The notes beneath the pieces are model-generated. The model did not search any database and was not told where the DNA came from. It worked only from the letters and a program-made list of their open reading frames with translations. 64,000 bases of DNA from positions 109,651 to 173,650 of the forward strand of contig JALHLV010000005.1 in NCBI GenBank assembly GCA_022844405.1, written 5' to 3'. Each line of letters begins with the position of its first letter. The first letter of the stretch is position 1. The translations under genes and the position numbers were made by a program. This document shows, in pieces, positions 8,966 to 17,646 of this stretch. The DNA is from Sphingomonadales bacterium (GTDB lineage Bacteria > Pseudomonadota > Alphaproteobacteria > SMXS01).

Positions 8966-11680
8966 TTACTCATCTACATTCCGCAGAGACTGCGCAATCA
9001 CTCTAGCGACTGCCGCTCTCCTCTCCTGCGCTTCGACCGCGCCCACCCGTGTCCGAGAAACTTTTACCCGGTAGCCGCGCACAACTGTCTCTTCTTTATT
9101 AGGGACGCGCAGATCATCAAGAACAACCATCACCGTATCAGGTGTGAGAAAGTCAATCCGGGTCACATCCTCCGCCGACAGCTGGCCGCGCGCAAGGGTC
9201 TCAATGGCACGCAGCCGCTTGACGTTAGCGGCGATCAGAAATATCCGAGCGTAGGCACCACCCAGACATTTACGGAGATTGCCAAGTTCATAGCTGGCCG
9301 TAGATGTCACAGAAATTTCGCACGCGATCGAGAGGCCGTCCCTATGCAGGGCGATGTCAACCTGGCCACCGTCGACCTGCTCCTCGATGACCGCTCGGAA
9401 CCCCCGCTCCTCCGCCAGCCCCTTGATCAGATGCTGGATGTACCGGTGCTGCGGTCCGCCTTTGCCCATCTCTGGGGTTGGCGCCTTCGCACGCGGCTGG
9501 GGTCCGCGCGGCGCCGCAGAGCGCTTGATTGCCGGACACTCGCCCGCGCGGGCGTACGGCACCTCGACACCTTGGGGATGCACGTCGTCGATACTCGGTT
9601 CCAGCGCCTCGTCGACCGCCCGGCCCGTTCGATCGATCGACGTGCTCGGTCCTTCTGCCAACGGATAGATGAAGCCGACGACCTCTGCGAGCGTGCCGCA
9701 GTAGCGCCGTCGGTTGGCCTCGATGACGGCACCGAAGGCCTCCTCGGTAAGCAGCGGCTGGCGCTCGAGAAAGCCGAGCGGGATCGACACCCGGATCGCC
9801 TGATGGGTCATCTGCTTCATCCAGACCGCGAACTCGCTGCGCTCGCCGCGCCGGCGCATGCTTTCGATGAAGTCCGGCGTGGTGCGCAGTTCGTCCGCCA
9901 ATGCCCGCGCGTCGCGGGCCGAGACGCCGCCGGCGCATTTCAGGCTGGTGTTGGCGAGGATCGCCGAGCGCAGCCGGGTCGACAGCTGGTCGAGGGTCTG
10001 GTGCGCCAGGGTAATGCCGACGCGGTACTTGCGCGCCTGGTTGAGGATGGTCTCGATCGAGTCGTCGAAATATTCCTGCGCCTCGTCGACATAGACGAAG
10101 GTGGGGGTACGGTCCTCCGGATCGAGCGTCGATCGCTCCAGCGCCGCCTGCGCCAGCATGGCGATGAAGAACCGCCCGAACAGCTGGCTGCCGTCGGTCT
10201 TGAGCAGATCCTTGGCCGTGCTGATCAGGATGATCTTGCCGTCGTTCATCGCCTCGAACAGGTCGAGCTTGTTGCGGGTCTGGGCGAACATCCGCTCGAA
10301 CGCCGGCGTCGACAGCACGCCCCACAGCCGCTTGAGGATCTGCTTCTTGGTCGCGGCAAAGGACGGGTGGAAGAACTCGGTCTGGAAGAAATACCGGGCC
10401 GAGCCGTCGAGTTTGTCCATGTGGGGCTTGAACGGTCTGCCGTCCTCCATCAGCTGCATCAGCGTATGGATGGTCGCGTCCGGGATGGTGATCATCAGCC
10501 GGGCGAGATAGCGGAAGATGACGCCCTGCTTCTGGGTCAGTTCGGCGCCGAGCATGGCGCCGAAGAACACCTCGTAGAGTTCGATGACGCCGTTCAGCAC
10601 CCGCTCACGGTCGACGGGGCGGTAGTCGCTCAGCCGGTCGAGGTGGGCGTCGAACAGGTTGAGCGCCGCCGGGAACTCCACGTCGGCCGGATCGACGATG
10701 ACCAGCCGGTCGGCCAGGCTGTCCGGGGCGTCCGGATCGAACAGCCCGAGCCGCATCAGCTTGTTGATCAGATCGCCCTGACTGTCGATCACCACGACGG
10801 AGCGACGCTGCTTTTGCGCGGCGATCAGGTCGGCGTGGATCATCCGCTGCATCAGTTGGGTCTTGCCGTGCCCCGTGCCGCCGACGATGTGGCAGTGCTC
10901 GAAGCGCATGGCTTCCGGAATATGGAAGGGGACCGGCATTTCGAGGAAGCCGGCGAACGGCGTGCCCGCCAGATACAGGTCCGCCAGCTCCCTGGCGTTG
11001 CGGCACTTGTGCCGCGTGGGAACGATGAGCCGGTCCGAAAGCGCCTCGGCGTCGGCGTCGGGCGCAAACCCGGACGCCACCAGCAGATTGCGCACCAGGA
11101 CCCGCCGCAGCTTGAGGAACAGGTCGAAGCGCAGCGTCTCGTCGTCATAGGCGAACAGGATCAGCGCCTGGATCACCTCCGCGGGGTCCTCCAGCAGCTC
11201 GATGAGCGGCACCTCGAGCGATGGCTCGGCATCATCCCAGGAACCGAAGCAGCTTTCCGGCAGCGCCGCGAACAAGGTCCGGTAGGCGACGAGGAGCTGG
11301 CGGCGGACGATGCCACTCATGCGCGGATAGTCGCCGACCCAGCGCCGGCGGCGGGTCATCATCTCGCGGAACTCGGCGGCCGCCGCCAGGTCGGTGTCGA
11401 TGGCGTCCCACTTCGCCTCCAGCGCGACGATGTCTTCGGCGTGCAGGATCTCGTCGGTGGCTTCGCACAGCGCGACCAGGACGGGATGGGCTGGACGCCG
11501 TTCGGCCTCGTCGGCGGCGTCGAAGACGATGCCGACCACCGCCTTGGCGAACTCGGCGGCGCTCAGCGGGCAGGCGCGCCAGAGCCGCTCGGTGTCCTCC
11601 CAGGCCGCGCGGGTCTCGCGCAGCTCCCGGTCGCGGGTGCCGCCACCGAACCAGCTGGCCAGGTTGCTGCCGAGCGGCAT
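8966..11680 (-). CDS. HerA/TraG-type transfer ATPase with C-terminal nuclease-like domain
   Basis: 904-residue P-loop ATPase. The Walker A is VGGTGHGKTQ (about residues 266-275) and the Walker B is VYVDEAQEY (about 525-533), followed by an arginine-finger region typical of the VirD4/TraG/HerA group that pumps DNA in conjugation. After a Pro/Arg-rich linker (about residue 710) a further 150 residues resemble a PD-(D/E)xK restriction-endonuclease fold, with VDIAL, then ACEIS after a short loop. The last position is Ser rather than Lys, so catalysis is uncertain. The ATG at 11680 lies 4 bases after the preceding stop. It forms an operon with the small gene and the second ATPase upstream, consistent with conjugal transfer of an integrative element. 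Confidence 0.8.
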   Translation of the reverse strand: MPLGSNLASWFGGGTRDRELRETRAAWEDTERLWRACPLSAAEFAKAVVGIVFDAADEAERRPAHPVLVALCEATDEILHAEDIVALEAKWDAIDTDLAAAAEFREMMTRRRRWVGDYPRMSGIVRRQLLVAYRTLFAALPESCFGSWDDAEPSLEVPLIELLEDPAEVIQALILFAYDDETLRFDLFLKLRRVLVRNLLVASGFAPDADAEALSDRLIVPTRHKCRNARELADLYLAGTPFAGFLEMPVPFHIPEAMRFEHCHIVGGTGHGKTQLMQRMIHADLIAAQKQRRSVVVIDSQGDLINKLMRLGLFDPDAPDSLADRLVIVDPADVEFPAALNLFDAHLDRLSDYRPVDRERVLNGVIELYEVFFGAMLGAELTQKQGVIFRYLARLMITIPDATIHTLMQLMEDGRPFKPHMDKLDGSARYFFQTEFFHPSFAATKKQILKRLWGVLSTPAFERMFAQTRNKLDLFEAMNDGKIILISTAKDLLKTDGSQLFGRFFIAMLAQAALERSTLDPEDRTPTFVYVDEAQEYFDDSIETILNQARKYRVGITLAHQTLDQLSTRLRSAILANTSLKCAGGVSARDARALADELRTTPDFIESMRRRGERSEFAVWMKQMTHQAIRVSIPLGFLERQPLLTEEAFGAVIEANRRRYCGTLAEVVGFIYPLAEGPSTSIDRTGRAVDEALEPSIDDVHPQGVEVPYARAGECPAIKRSAAPRGPQPRAKAPTPEMGKGGPQHRYIQHLIKGLAEERGFRAVIEEQVDGGQVDIALHRDGLSIACEISVTSTASYELGNLRKCLGGAYARIFLIAANVKRLRAIETLARGQLSAEDVTRIDFLTPDTVMVVLDDLRVPNKEETVVRGYRVKVSRTRVGAVEAQERRAAVARVIAQSLRNVDE

Positions 11681-11684
11681 GGGA

Positions 11685-12059
11685 TCAGATTTCCAGGACT
11701 TCCTCGCCGCCGAAACGCGTCGCCGCCTCAAGCACCGCCTTGAAGGTCGTCGCGGCCTCCTTGATCTGGTCCTCGACGGCCAGCATCTCGACGATGTCCT
11801 TGCACTCGATCTTCTTGCCGCCGGCCAGGTCACCCACGCTGACGCTGATCGAGATCGCCTTGAAGGCCAGGCGGGACGCCATGCCGAGCAGTCCGCTGCC
11901 GCCGGTGATCTCGTGGCTCTGGTAGAGCATGGTGTCGCCGAGTTTGTACTTGGCGATGTTGGCCTGCTCGTCCGGTGTCAGCTGGGCGCGCACCTCAAGC
12001 GAGAAAACCGCTTTGCCGATCATGCTTTTGCGCTGATCGCGCCGTAACAATAGTTTCAT
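11685..12059 (-). CDS. Small conserved-looking protein between two transfer ATPases
   Basis: 124-residue protein of unknown family. It starts at an ATG preceded by a GGAGGAGGG ribosome site; a longer frame to 12143 overlaps the upstream gene and is not used. The sequence has an early charged segment, then ISISVSVGDL and a helical tail ending in GGEEVLEI. No signal peptide, membrane helix or metal site is visible. Its position between two DNA-transfer ATPases with short spacings suggests an accessory part of the same transfer machine. Confidence 0.65.
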   Translation of the reverse strand: MKLLLRRDQRKSMIGKAVFSLEVRAQLTPDEQANIAKYKLGDTMLYQSHEITGGSGLLGMASRLAFKAISISVSVGDLAGGKKIECKDIVEMLAVEDQIKEAATTFKAVLEAATRFGGEEVLEI

Positions 12060-12106
12060 CGCAACATCCCTCCTCCAAATGATCACACTCCGAAACCGCA
12101 GGAATA

Positions 12107-13342
12107 CTAGCGTGATTCGCCTGCGGCGGAAATCGGATTCCATGTCGCTGCTTGGCCGTAACGACCGGTGACCTGTTCTGGCCGCAGCGTGATGCCGCTG
12201 ACCGGCAGTGACGGCGCGCCGCCGATCATCAGCTTCACATAGACCTGATGGTTCGCGAGCAGCAGCAGGTCCTCGTTGGTGATGCGCGGCGCGAGTTCAT
12301 GGGCGATCAGCGCGGCATCTTCCGCACCCAGGCGAAACGCGATCAGGGTGCCGGCGTTGCCGATCACCGCGTGCCGCACATCCGGCTCCAGCTGGTGCAG
12401 GTACTGGTGGGCCAGGATCAGGCCGACGCCGTATTTGCGCAGCTCCGCGGTCATGTTGGCGACGCTGAGGGTGGTGAAGCTCTGGAACTCGTCCACGTAA
12501 GCATAAAATGGCCGTCGTTCAGGCGGTGGCGTATCGGCCCGGCTGAAGGCGGCGAGGCCGAGCGCGGTGACGAGCAGGCCGCCGAGCATCTTCGCCGAGT
12601 CCTCGCCGATCTGGCCCTTCGAGAGGTTGATGATGAGGATTCGCCCTTCGTCCATGACCCGGCGCAGCCGCAGCCGGTTGTCGGGCTCGGTCAGGAACCG
12701 GAACAGCCGCGGATCGGCCAGCAGGGCGCCGACCTTGTTCTGGATAGGCGCCAATGCCTCGGCGCGGTAGCGCGGATTGTAGTAGGGAAACTCCTTCTTC
12801 CAGAAGGTGCGCACCTGCTCGTTCCTGATGCCGGCGACGATCCGGGCGCGGAACGCCTTGTCGTTGTAGAGGCGCGCGATGTCGGCCAGCGTCGTGTCCG
12901 GGTGCTCGAGCAGCGCCAGCAGCGTGTGGCGCAGGATGTGCTCCATGCGCTGGCCCCACGCCAGCGGCCACATCTTCTGGAACACCTCCAGCATGCCCGA
13001 GGCGACCAGCGACCGCTTGTCAGCCGGCACGAAGGTGAGCGGGTTGTAGCGGTAAGGCTGATCGGGATCGGCGATGTTGACATAGCTCAGGTCCGCCTGC
13101 CGGTGCTCTGGCACCCGCGCGATGACCCGCTCGGCCAGGTCGCCGTGCGGGTCGATCAGGCAGCAGCCGCGGCCGGCGGCGATGTCCTGGGTGAGCAGGG
13201 TCTCGAGCAAGGTCGACTTGCCGGTGCCGGTCTTGCCGATCACATAGAGGTGGCTGAGCCGGTCGGCCTGCCGGATGCCGAACGGCACATGGCGCGCCCG
13301 GTTGTCGGTGATCGCGAAATAGGAAATGGCGGGATCGCGCAT
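12107..13342 (-). CDS. VirD4/TraD-like type IV secretion coupling ATPase
   Basis: 411-residue ATPase with Walker A VIGKTGTGKST (about residues 34-44), LIDPHGDL as the following strand, and Walker B AYVDEFQSF. The segment ITLRPEQVTGRYG near the C-terminus is common in TraM-recognition type coupling proteins. It lacks the N-terminal membrane helices of full VirD4, so it either docks on a membrane partner or acts in the cytosol. It is the first gene of a minus-strand operon with the small gene and the HerA/TraG-like ATPase. The 164 bases upstream are shared with the divergent Fic module. Confidence 0.85.
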   Translation of the reverse strand: MRDPAISYFAITDNRARHVPFGIRQADRLSHLYVIGKTGTGKSTLLETLLTQDIAAGRGCCLIDPHGDLAERVIARVPEHRQADLSYVNIADPDQPYRYNPLTFVPADKRSLVASGMLEVFQKMWPLAWGQRMEHILRHTLLALLEHPDTTLADIARLYNDKAFRARIVAGIRNEQVRTFWKKEFPYYNPRYRAEALAPIQNKVGALLADPRLFRFLTEPDNRLRLRRVMDEGRILIINLSKGQIGEDSAKMLGGLLVTALGLAAFSRADTPPPERRPFYAYVDEFQSFTTLSVANMTAELRKYGVGLILAHQYLHQLEPDVRHAVIGNAGTLIAFRLGAEDAALIAHELAPRITNEDLLLLANHQVYVKLMIGGAPSLPVSGITLRPEQVTGRYGQAATWNPISAAGESR

Positions 13343-13518
13343 GCCGCCATGATGATGGTACGCCGGGCCGCCGTGGAGGCGAATGACATGGCCAGGCTGG
13401 CATCAAGCGGACCCGTATGGGCCACCGGGCGATCACGGCTGCAAGTTGGTCGGACCGGACCGGACCGGGGTGCCGAAAGCGAACGAACATGCTAGACTTA
13501 CAGAGTATGAGGTTGATG

Positions 13519-13710
13519 ATGACCAAACAAGCCAAGTCCACCCGCACGCCATTCGTTCTGGGCCGGCGCGGCTTCGCCCGGATCAGCGCCGTGGAAGGCA
13601 TCCGTCTCACGGCGGAAATGGACGCCGACTTCCGTGAATTCGACCGGCAGGAGTTCACGCCCGAGGAGCGGCGCGCCGCGATCGTGCGCAAATACGGCAA
13701 GGCCCGCTAA
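13519..13710 (+). CDS. Fic-associated small antitoxin (VbhA-like)
   Basis: 63-residue protein directly upstream of a Fic gene, with GAGG 6 bases before the chosen ATG (two further in-frame ATGs at 13507 and 13516). Its layout matches class I Fic antitoxins: a short helix containing an inhibitory E-G (here ISAVEG, about residues 22-27), then acidic helix, then EFTPEERRAAIVRKYG, like the C-terminal helix of VbhA-type proteins. In the canonical S/T-x(3)-E-G/N motif the first residue would be Ser or Thr; here it is Ile, while the Glu that blocks ATP binding is kept. It should hold the Fic enzyme inactive. Confidence 0.7.
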   Translation: MTKQAKSTRTPFVLGRRGFARISAVEGIRLTAEMDADFREFDRQEFTPEERRAAIVRKYGKAR

Positions 13711-13718
13711 CGCCGGCG

Positions 13719-14291
13719 ATGTACGACGCGGCACCAGATCCGTACTGTTACGGCGGCAGCACGGTTCTCAGGAACATTCTGGGCATCAGGGACCAGGCCG
13801 CGCTCGATGCGTTCGAGGCGGTCAGCACCGCGCAACGGGCCGAGGAACCCCTGCCCGATGGCCAACTATCCGTACGGCACTACAAGGCGCTCCACCGTCA
13901 CCTGTTCCAGGACGTCTATCCCTGGGCAGGCAAGTTCCGGACCGTGCGGATCGGCAAGGAGGGCAGCGCCTTCTGCTATCCCGAGAACATCGCCCGGGAA
14001 ATGGCCCGGCTTTTTGCCAGCCTCGGGGAGCAACGCTGGCTGGGAGGGCTGTCCCGCACCGACTTCTGCGCTCGGGGCGGGCATTTTCTTGCGACACTGA
14101 ACGCCGTTCACCCTTTCCGCGAAGGCAACGGCAGAACCCAGACGGCGTTTTTCGCGCTCCTCGCCGACCGTGCCGGGCATCGCGTCAATCTCGACGAACT
14201 CGATCCGGCGACCTTCCTGCCCGCCATGATCGCCAGCTTCCACGGCAACGAGGCGCCGCTCGTCGCGGAACTGCTGAAACTTACCCTGTAG
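13719..14291 (+). CDS. Fic-domain AMPylating toxin
   Basis: 190-residue Fic protein. The catalytic loop HPFREGNGRTQ (about residues 130-140) is complete, and the typical upstream segment HRHLFQDVYPWAGKFRTV is present. Fic enzymes transfer AMP, or occasionally other NMPs, from a nucleotide to a target protein hydroxyl; stand-alone small Fic proteins with an upstream antitoxin usually poison DNA gyrase or topoisomerase IV, though the target here is not visible. The gene starts 8 bases after the antitoxin stop. The pair sits beside the conjugation ATPases, a common place for element-stabilising toxin modules. Confidence 0.9.
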   Translation: MYDAAPDPYCYGGSTVLRNILGIRDQAALDAFEAVSTAQRAEEPLPDGQLSVRHYKALHRHLFQDVYPWAGKFRTVRIGKEGSAFCYPENIAREMARLFASLGEQRWLGGLSRTDFCARGGHFLATLNAVHPFREGNGRTQTAFFALLADRAGHRVNLDELDPATFLPAMIASFHGNEAPLVAELLKLTL

Positions 14292-14338
14292 CGGGACACC
14301 AACCCCGCGACATCAACGCTGTCCCTGGCGGCGGCGGG

Positions 14339-14806
14339 TCAGGCGCCGCTATTTGCCTTGGGCTTCGGCGCAACCTTCCTTCGCCTCGCGGAGGGTGATC
14401 TGCCAAGACCGATCTTCTTGGCGAGCGCGCGCCGCTTTTCGGCATAGTTGGGCGCCACCATCGGGTAGTTGACAGGCAGGTTCCAACGCTCGCGGTATTG
14501 CTCAGGCGACATGTTGTAGGCGGTCCGCAGGTGACGCTTCAGCATCTTCAGCTGCTTCCCGTCCTCCAGACAGACGATGTAGTCCGGCGTCACCGAGCGG
14601 CGGATCGGCACCGCCGGCTTCAGCACCTCGGACTCAATCACGGGGTGCGCGGCCCCAAGCCCGTTCAGGGTGCCAAACACCTTTCCGATCAGTTGCGGCA
14701 GATCGGCCGCGGCAACGTTGTTCTTCGAAATGTGCGCCGACACGATGTCCGCCGTCAGCATCAGCAGGTCGCCATGATGTACGGGCGCGTCCTGATCTCT
14801 ATCCAT
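14339..14806 (-). CDS. MucR/Ros-family transcriptional regulator
   Basis: 155-residue regulator of the MucR/Ros family. The C-terminal half carries the family signature: IVCLEDGKQLKMLKRHL, a turn, then NMSPEQYRERWNLP, YPMVAPNYA and KIGLGR. The prokaryotic zinc finger normally uses C-x(2)-C/D-x(9)-H; here Cys and Asp are followed by the His of KRHL, while the last ligand position falls in AYN, so zinc binding may be incomplete, as described for some rhizobial homologues. MucR proteins bind AT-rich DNA and silence or regulate horizontally acquired genes. The ATG has GAGGAG upstream. It is divergent from the ParB-like gene. Confidence 0.9.
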   Translation of the reverse strand: MDRDQDAPVHHGDLLMLTADIVSAHISKNNVAAADLPQLIGKVFGTLNGLGAAHPVIESEVLKPAVPIRRSVTPDYIVCLEDGKQLKMLKRHLRTAYNMSPEQYRERWNLPVNYPMVAPNYAEKRRALAKKIGLGRSPSARRRKVAPKPKANSGA

Positions 14807-15147
14807 GGCTGGGCTCCTCGGCGCGAATTCAGTTAATGGCGTGCTTTTACAGTAGCGGCTCAGCGGTGCAAGCAATACCTGAATTAAGACCGGCCAGTCT
14901 TGCCGTGTATTTTATTCGCTTGGCCCGATTCAGGTCGTCCGGACAAGCATCAATATCCAGTATCTGGCTAGTTGCGGCAGGTCATCAGGCAAAATTCACC
15001 AATCCGGCACAATGGCACGTCTTTGATGGGGCCCGCGGCGCGCGAGAATGGATGCGGATCTGTTCCTTCACAGACCGCCTGACCACTGACCTGGGACGCC
15101 CAAGGCGCCCCGGCGGCAGGCTTCATTCCCACATCAGGAGCACCATC
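14807..15147. promoter_or_regulatory. Divergent control region between mucR-like and parB-like genes
   Basis: 341 bases without a gene. It is less GC-rich near the MucR-like start (14830-14950), the kind of stretch MucR/Ros proteins bind, so autoregulation and control of the ParB-like gene are plausible. The right end carries the AGGAG ribosome site of the ParB-like gene. I could not identify a convincing promoter pair. Confidence 0.4.
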
Positions 15148-16992
15148 ATGAGCACCCAGCTCATCACCATCCCGTTGTCTTCGCTCATCCGGGCGGAAGC
15201 CAACGTCAGAAAGACCGGCAGCCATACCGACATCGACCAGCTGGCCGCCAGCATCGAAGCGCACGGCCTGCTCGAAAACCTGATCGTCCATCCCGTCGAG
15301 GAAGGCCGCTACGCGGTCGTCGCCGGCGGACGGCGGCTTGCCGCCCTCGGACTGCTAAAGGACCAGGGCAAGATCGAGGCCGACCATCCCGTGCCGTGTC
15401 AGGTCCGCGAACCGGGCGAGGCACGCGAGCTTCTCGAGCTCTCGCTCGCGGAGAACGTGGTCCGCGCCCCCTTGCATCCGGCCGACCAGTTCGAGGCGTT
15501 CCGGGACCTGCAACTGCAGGGCCTGGGCGCGGAAGAGACCGCCGCCCGCTTCGGGGTTCCGGTGTCGACCGTGCTGCAGCGCCTCAAGCTGGCCGCTGTC
15601 AGTCCGCGGCTTCTCGCCGAATACCGCGAAGAGCGGATAACACTGGAGCAGCTGATGGCGTTCACCATCTCGGACGACATCGAAGCCCAGGAAGCGATCT
15701 GGTTCGATCTGCCCGACTACAGCCGCACCCCCGCCTATATCAGGCGGCTGCTGACCCGGAGCCAGGTCGAAGGCCGTGACCGCCGCGCCCGCTTCATCGG
15801 CACCGAAGCCTATGAAGCGGCGGGCGGCGTCATCGCCCGGGACCTGTTCCAGCCGGAGACCGACGGCTACTTCAGCGACAGCCAGTTGCTCGACCGCCTG
15901 GTCGGAGAGCGGCTCGCCGCCGAGGCGGAGACGCTCAAGGCCGAGGGCTGGGGCTGGATCGATGTCTGCCACGAGATCGACTATGGCCACCTGGGACGCT
16001 TCAGCCGGGTCCGCCCCTCCGAGCATCCGCTGTCGGAAGAAGACGAGGCGCGGCTGTCCGCGCTTGCCACCCGGTACGACGAACTCGTATCGGCGCTGGA
16101 CGAGGACGAACAGTCGGACGAGCTCGACACGGTGACGGCGGAGATGCAGGCGATCCAGGGCGGCCGCGAGGTCTGGCCCGAGGACGTCAAGGCGAATGCC
16201 GGCGCCGTCCTCAGCCTCGACTACACCGGCACCCTCGTCATCACGCGGGGGCTGGTGCGGCCCGAGGACCGGCAGGACGACGAGAAGACGGCCAGGGAGA
16301 CCCGCGGCCGCAAGAAGCCGAACGGGGCCGACGACAGTCTGTCGGACGCCCTGATGGCCGAACTGACGGCGCACCGCACGGCCGCCCTCCAGGCGGTGTT
16401 GGCGAGTAAGCCGGATCAGGCGCTCAACGCCTTGGTCTTCGCTTTGGCACTGCGTGTCTTCCACGGATCGTCCTCGCCCTGTTGCATGGATATCCGTCCG
16501 GTCATCACCGACCCTTCCCATGGCCGCGAGACCGTGGGGGAGAGCCCGGCCATGGCCGAACTCGCCAGACTGACCGATGCCTGGGTCGAAAGACTGCCAC
16601 AAGATCCTGGCGATCTCCTTGCCTGGGTGGCGGCCGCCAACGCCGAGACCAAACTCGGCCTGCTCGCCTACTGCACGGCGCGCACGCTCAACGTGATCGT
16701 GCCGCCGCAGGGACGCTTGGCCGACGCCTGCCACCGTCAGTCCGAATTCCTCGCCAAGGCCATCGGACTCGACATGACGTCGTGGTGGAGCCCGACCCGG
16801 GAGACCTACTTCAACCGGGTCACCCGCGAGCAGATCGCCAAGGCCGTGGCCGAGGCGGTGTCCAAGCGGGCGGCGCAGAAGCTGGCAAAGGCCAAGACCA
16901 AGAAAGTCATGGCGGAAGAGGCGGAACGGCTGACGGCGGGAAAACCTTGGCTACCCGCGCTTCTTCGGCCGGCAGCCGCCACGTCGACATAG
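15148..16992 (+). CDS. ParB/RepB/Spo0J-family nuclease-like partition protein
   Basis: 614-residue ParB-family protein. The N-terminal ParB/sulfiredoxin-like domain has IPLSSLIRAEANVRKTG, LLENLIVHP, VVAGGRRLAAL and ELSLAENVVRAPLHPADQFEAF (in pieces), followed by an HTH (ETAARFGVPVSTVLQRLKLA). The long remainder is charged and helical with a Lys-rich terminal segment. This large type is common on plasmids and integrative elements of alphaproteobacteria and is not the chromosomal parS protein. No ParA is encoded nearby, so partition in the strict sense is doubtful; a DNA-binding or nicking role in element maintenance is more likely. ATG at 15148 follows AGGAG; the frame is open further upstream but without a ribosome site. 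Confidence 0.88.
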   Translation: MSTQLITIPLSSLIRAEANVRKTGSHTDIDQLAASIEAHGLLENLIVHPVEEGRYAVVAGGRRLAALGLLKDQGKIEADHPVPCQVREPGEARELLELSLAENVVRAPLHPADQFEAFRDLQLQGLGAEETAARFGVPVSTVLQRLKLAAVSPRLLAEYREERITLEQLMAFTISDDIEAQEAIWFDLPDYSRTPAYIRRLLTRSQVEGRDRRARFIGTEAYEAAGGVIARDLFQPETDGYFSDSQLLDRLVGERLAAEAETLKAEGWGWIDVCHEIDYGHLGRFSRVRPSEHPLSEEDEARLSALATRYDELVSALDEDEQSDELDTVTAEMQAIQGGREVWPEDVKANAGAVLSLDYTGTLVITRGLVRPEDRQDDEKTARETRGRKKPNGADDSLSDALMAELTAHRTAALQAVLASKPDQALNALVFALALRVFHGSSSPCCMDIRPVITDPSHGRETVGESPAMAELARLTDAWVERLPQDPGDLLAWVAAANAETKLGLLAYCTARTLNVIVPPQGRLADACHRQSEFLAKAIGLDMTSWWSPTRETYFNRVTREQIAKAVAEAVSKRAAQKLAKAKTKKVMAEEAERLTAGKPWLPALLRPAAATST

Positions 16993-17151
16993 CCAAACCA
17001 TATCCCTACAGCGGGCCGCCAGAGCGGCCCGCATTTCTTTGACTTGTCCGGACATTGAACCAAGCCAGCTTCCACTCCGCCCCAATGTCCGTTCCGGACC
17101 GGCAAACTCCGGCGCCGTGTGGAGCAGCGGAGGGACGTCTATCCTTCGGGT

Positions 17152-17529
17152 ATGACCGCACCCGAAAAGAAGATCAGGATAACGATCCATGGCCGGCGCC
17201 GGGCTGTTAAACGGATGATCAAGCTGGGTCACATCCGACGAGCCATTACCAAACCCCACATCCGATACTGTCAGCCGGAGGGCCGTGTCAGAGCGGAGAA
17301 GGTGATCGACAAGAAGCGACTGGTCGTCATCTATGCCCTGAATCAAACCTCCTCTCCGCCCGTGTACGTCGTCCTGACCGCCTATTACACGCTCAAGCCG
17401 CTGCGCTCCGGAGCCGGCGCGCCGTCCCGGCTGCGGCGACGGCGCGGGGAAGGCGATGACCGCGGGCACTGCCCCTATGCCGGCCCACGACGGACGTGTG
17501 GTCAGGCCGATTCGAGATGTCTGCGCTAG
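17152..17529 (+). CDS. DUF4258-domain protein, orphan copy
   Basis: About 125 residues. The first 75 match DUF4258: ITIHGRRRAVKRM, IRRAITKPHIRY, LVVIYAL and the closing strand VYVVLTAYYT. DUF4258 proteins are small RelE-like or mRNA-interferase-like partners usually paired with a DUF2283 gene; a complete pair occurs at 21952-22429. Here no DUF2283 follows. The last 45 residues are Arg/Gly/Cys rich and unlike the family, suggesting that the 3' end is scrambled or frameshifted. It is probably a decaying toxin-like gene. Confidence 0.55.
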   Translation: MTAPEKKIRITIHGRRRAVKRMIKLGHIRRAITKPHIRYCQPEGRVRAEKVIDKKRLVVIYALNQTSSPPVYVVLTAYYTLKPLRSGAGAPSRLRRRRGEGDDRGHCPYAGPRRTCGQADSRCLR

Positions 17530-17646
17530 TGTCGGGCGGTCGCGGTGCCCGAGCGGCATCGATGAGCCAGATGAACCTCCGCTGGACAGGTGCGACGAAT
17601 CGATGGCCTAATCGGTCAATGTTCTAGTCGATGGCCGGGGGTAAGA

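Noticed and set aside
8768..11743. 991-codon open frame on the plus strand
   Set aside because: Lies antisense to the transfer ATPase, is Asp/Glu/Arg/His biased as expected for a high-GC antisense frame, and has no ribosome site or motif.
13451..13475. GGACC tandem repeats as an operator of the Fic module
   Set aside because: Short simple-sequence run in GC-rich DNA without dyad symmetry or a matching copy elsewhere.
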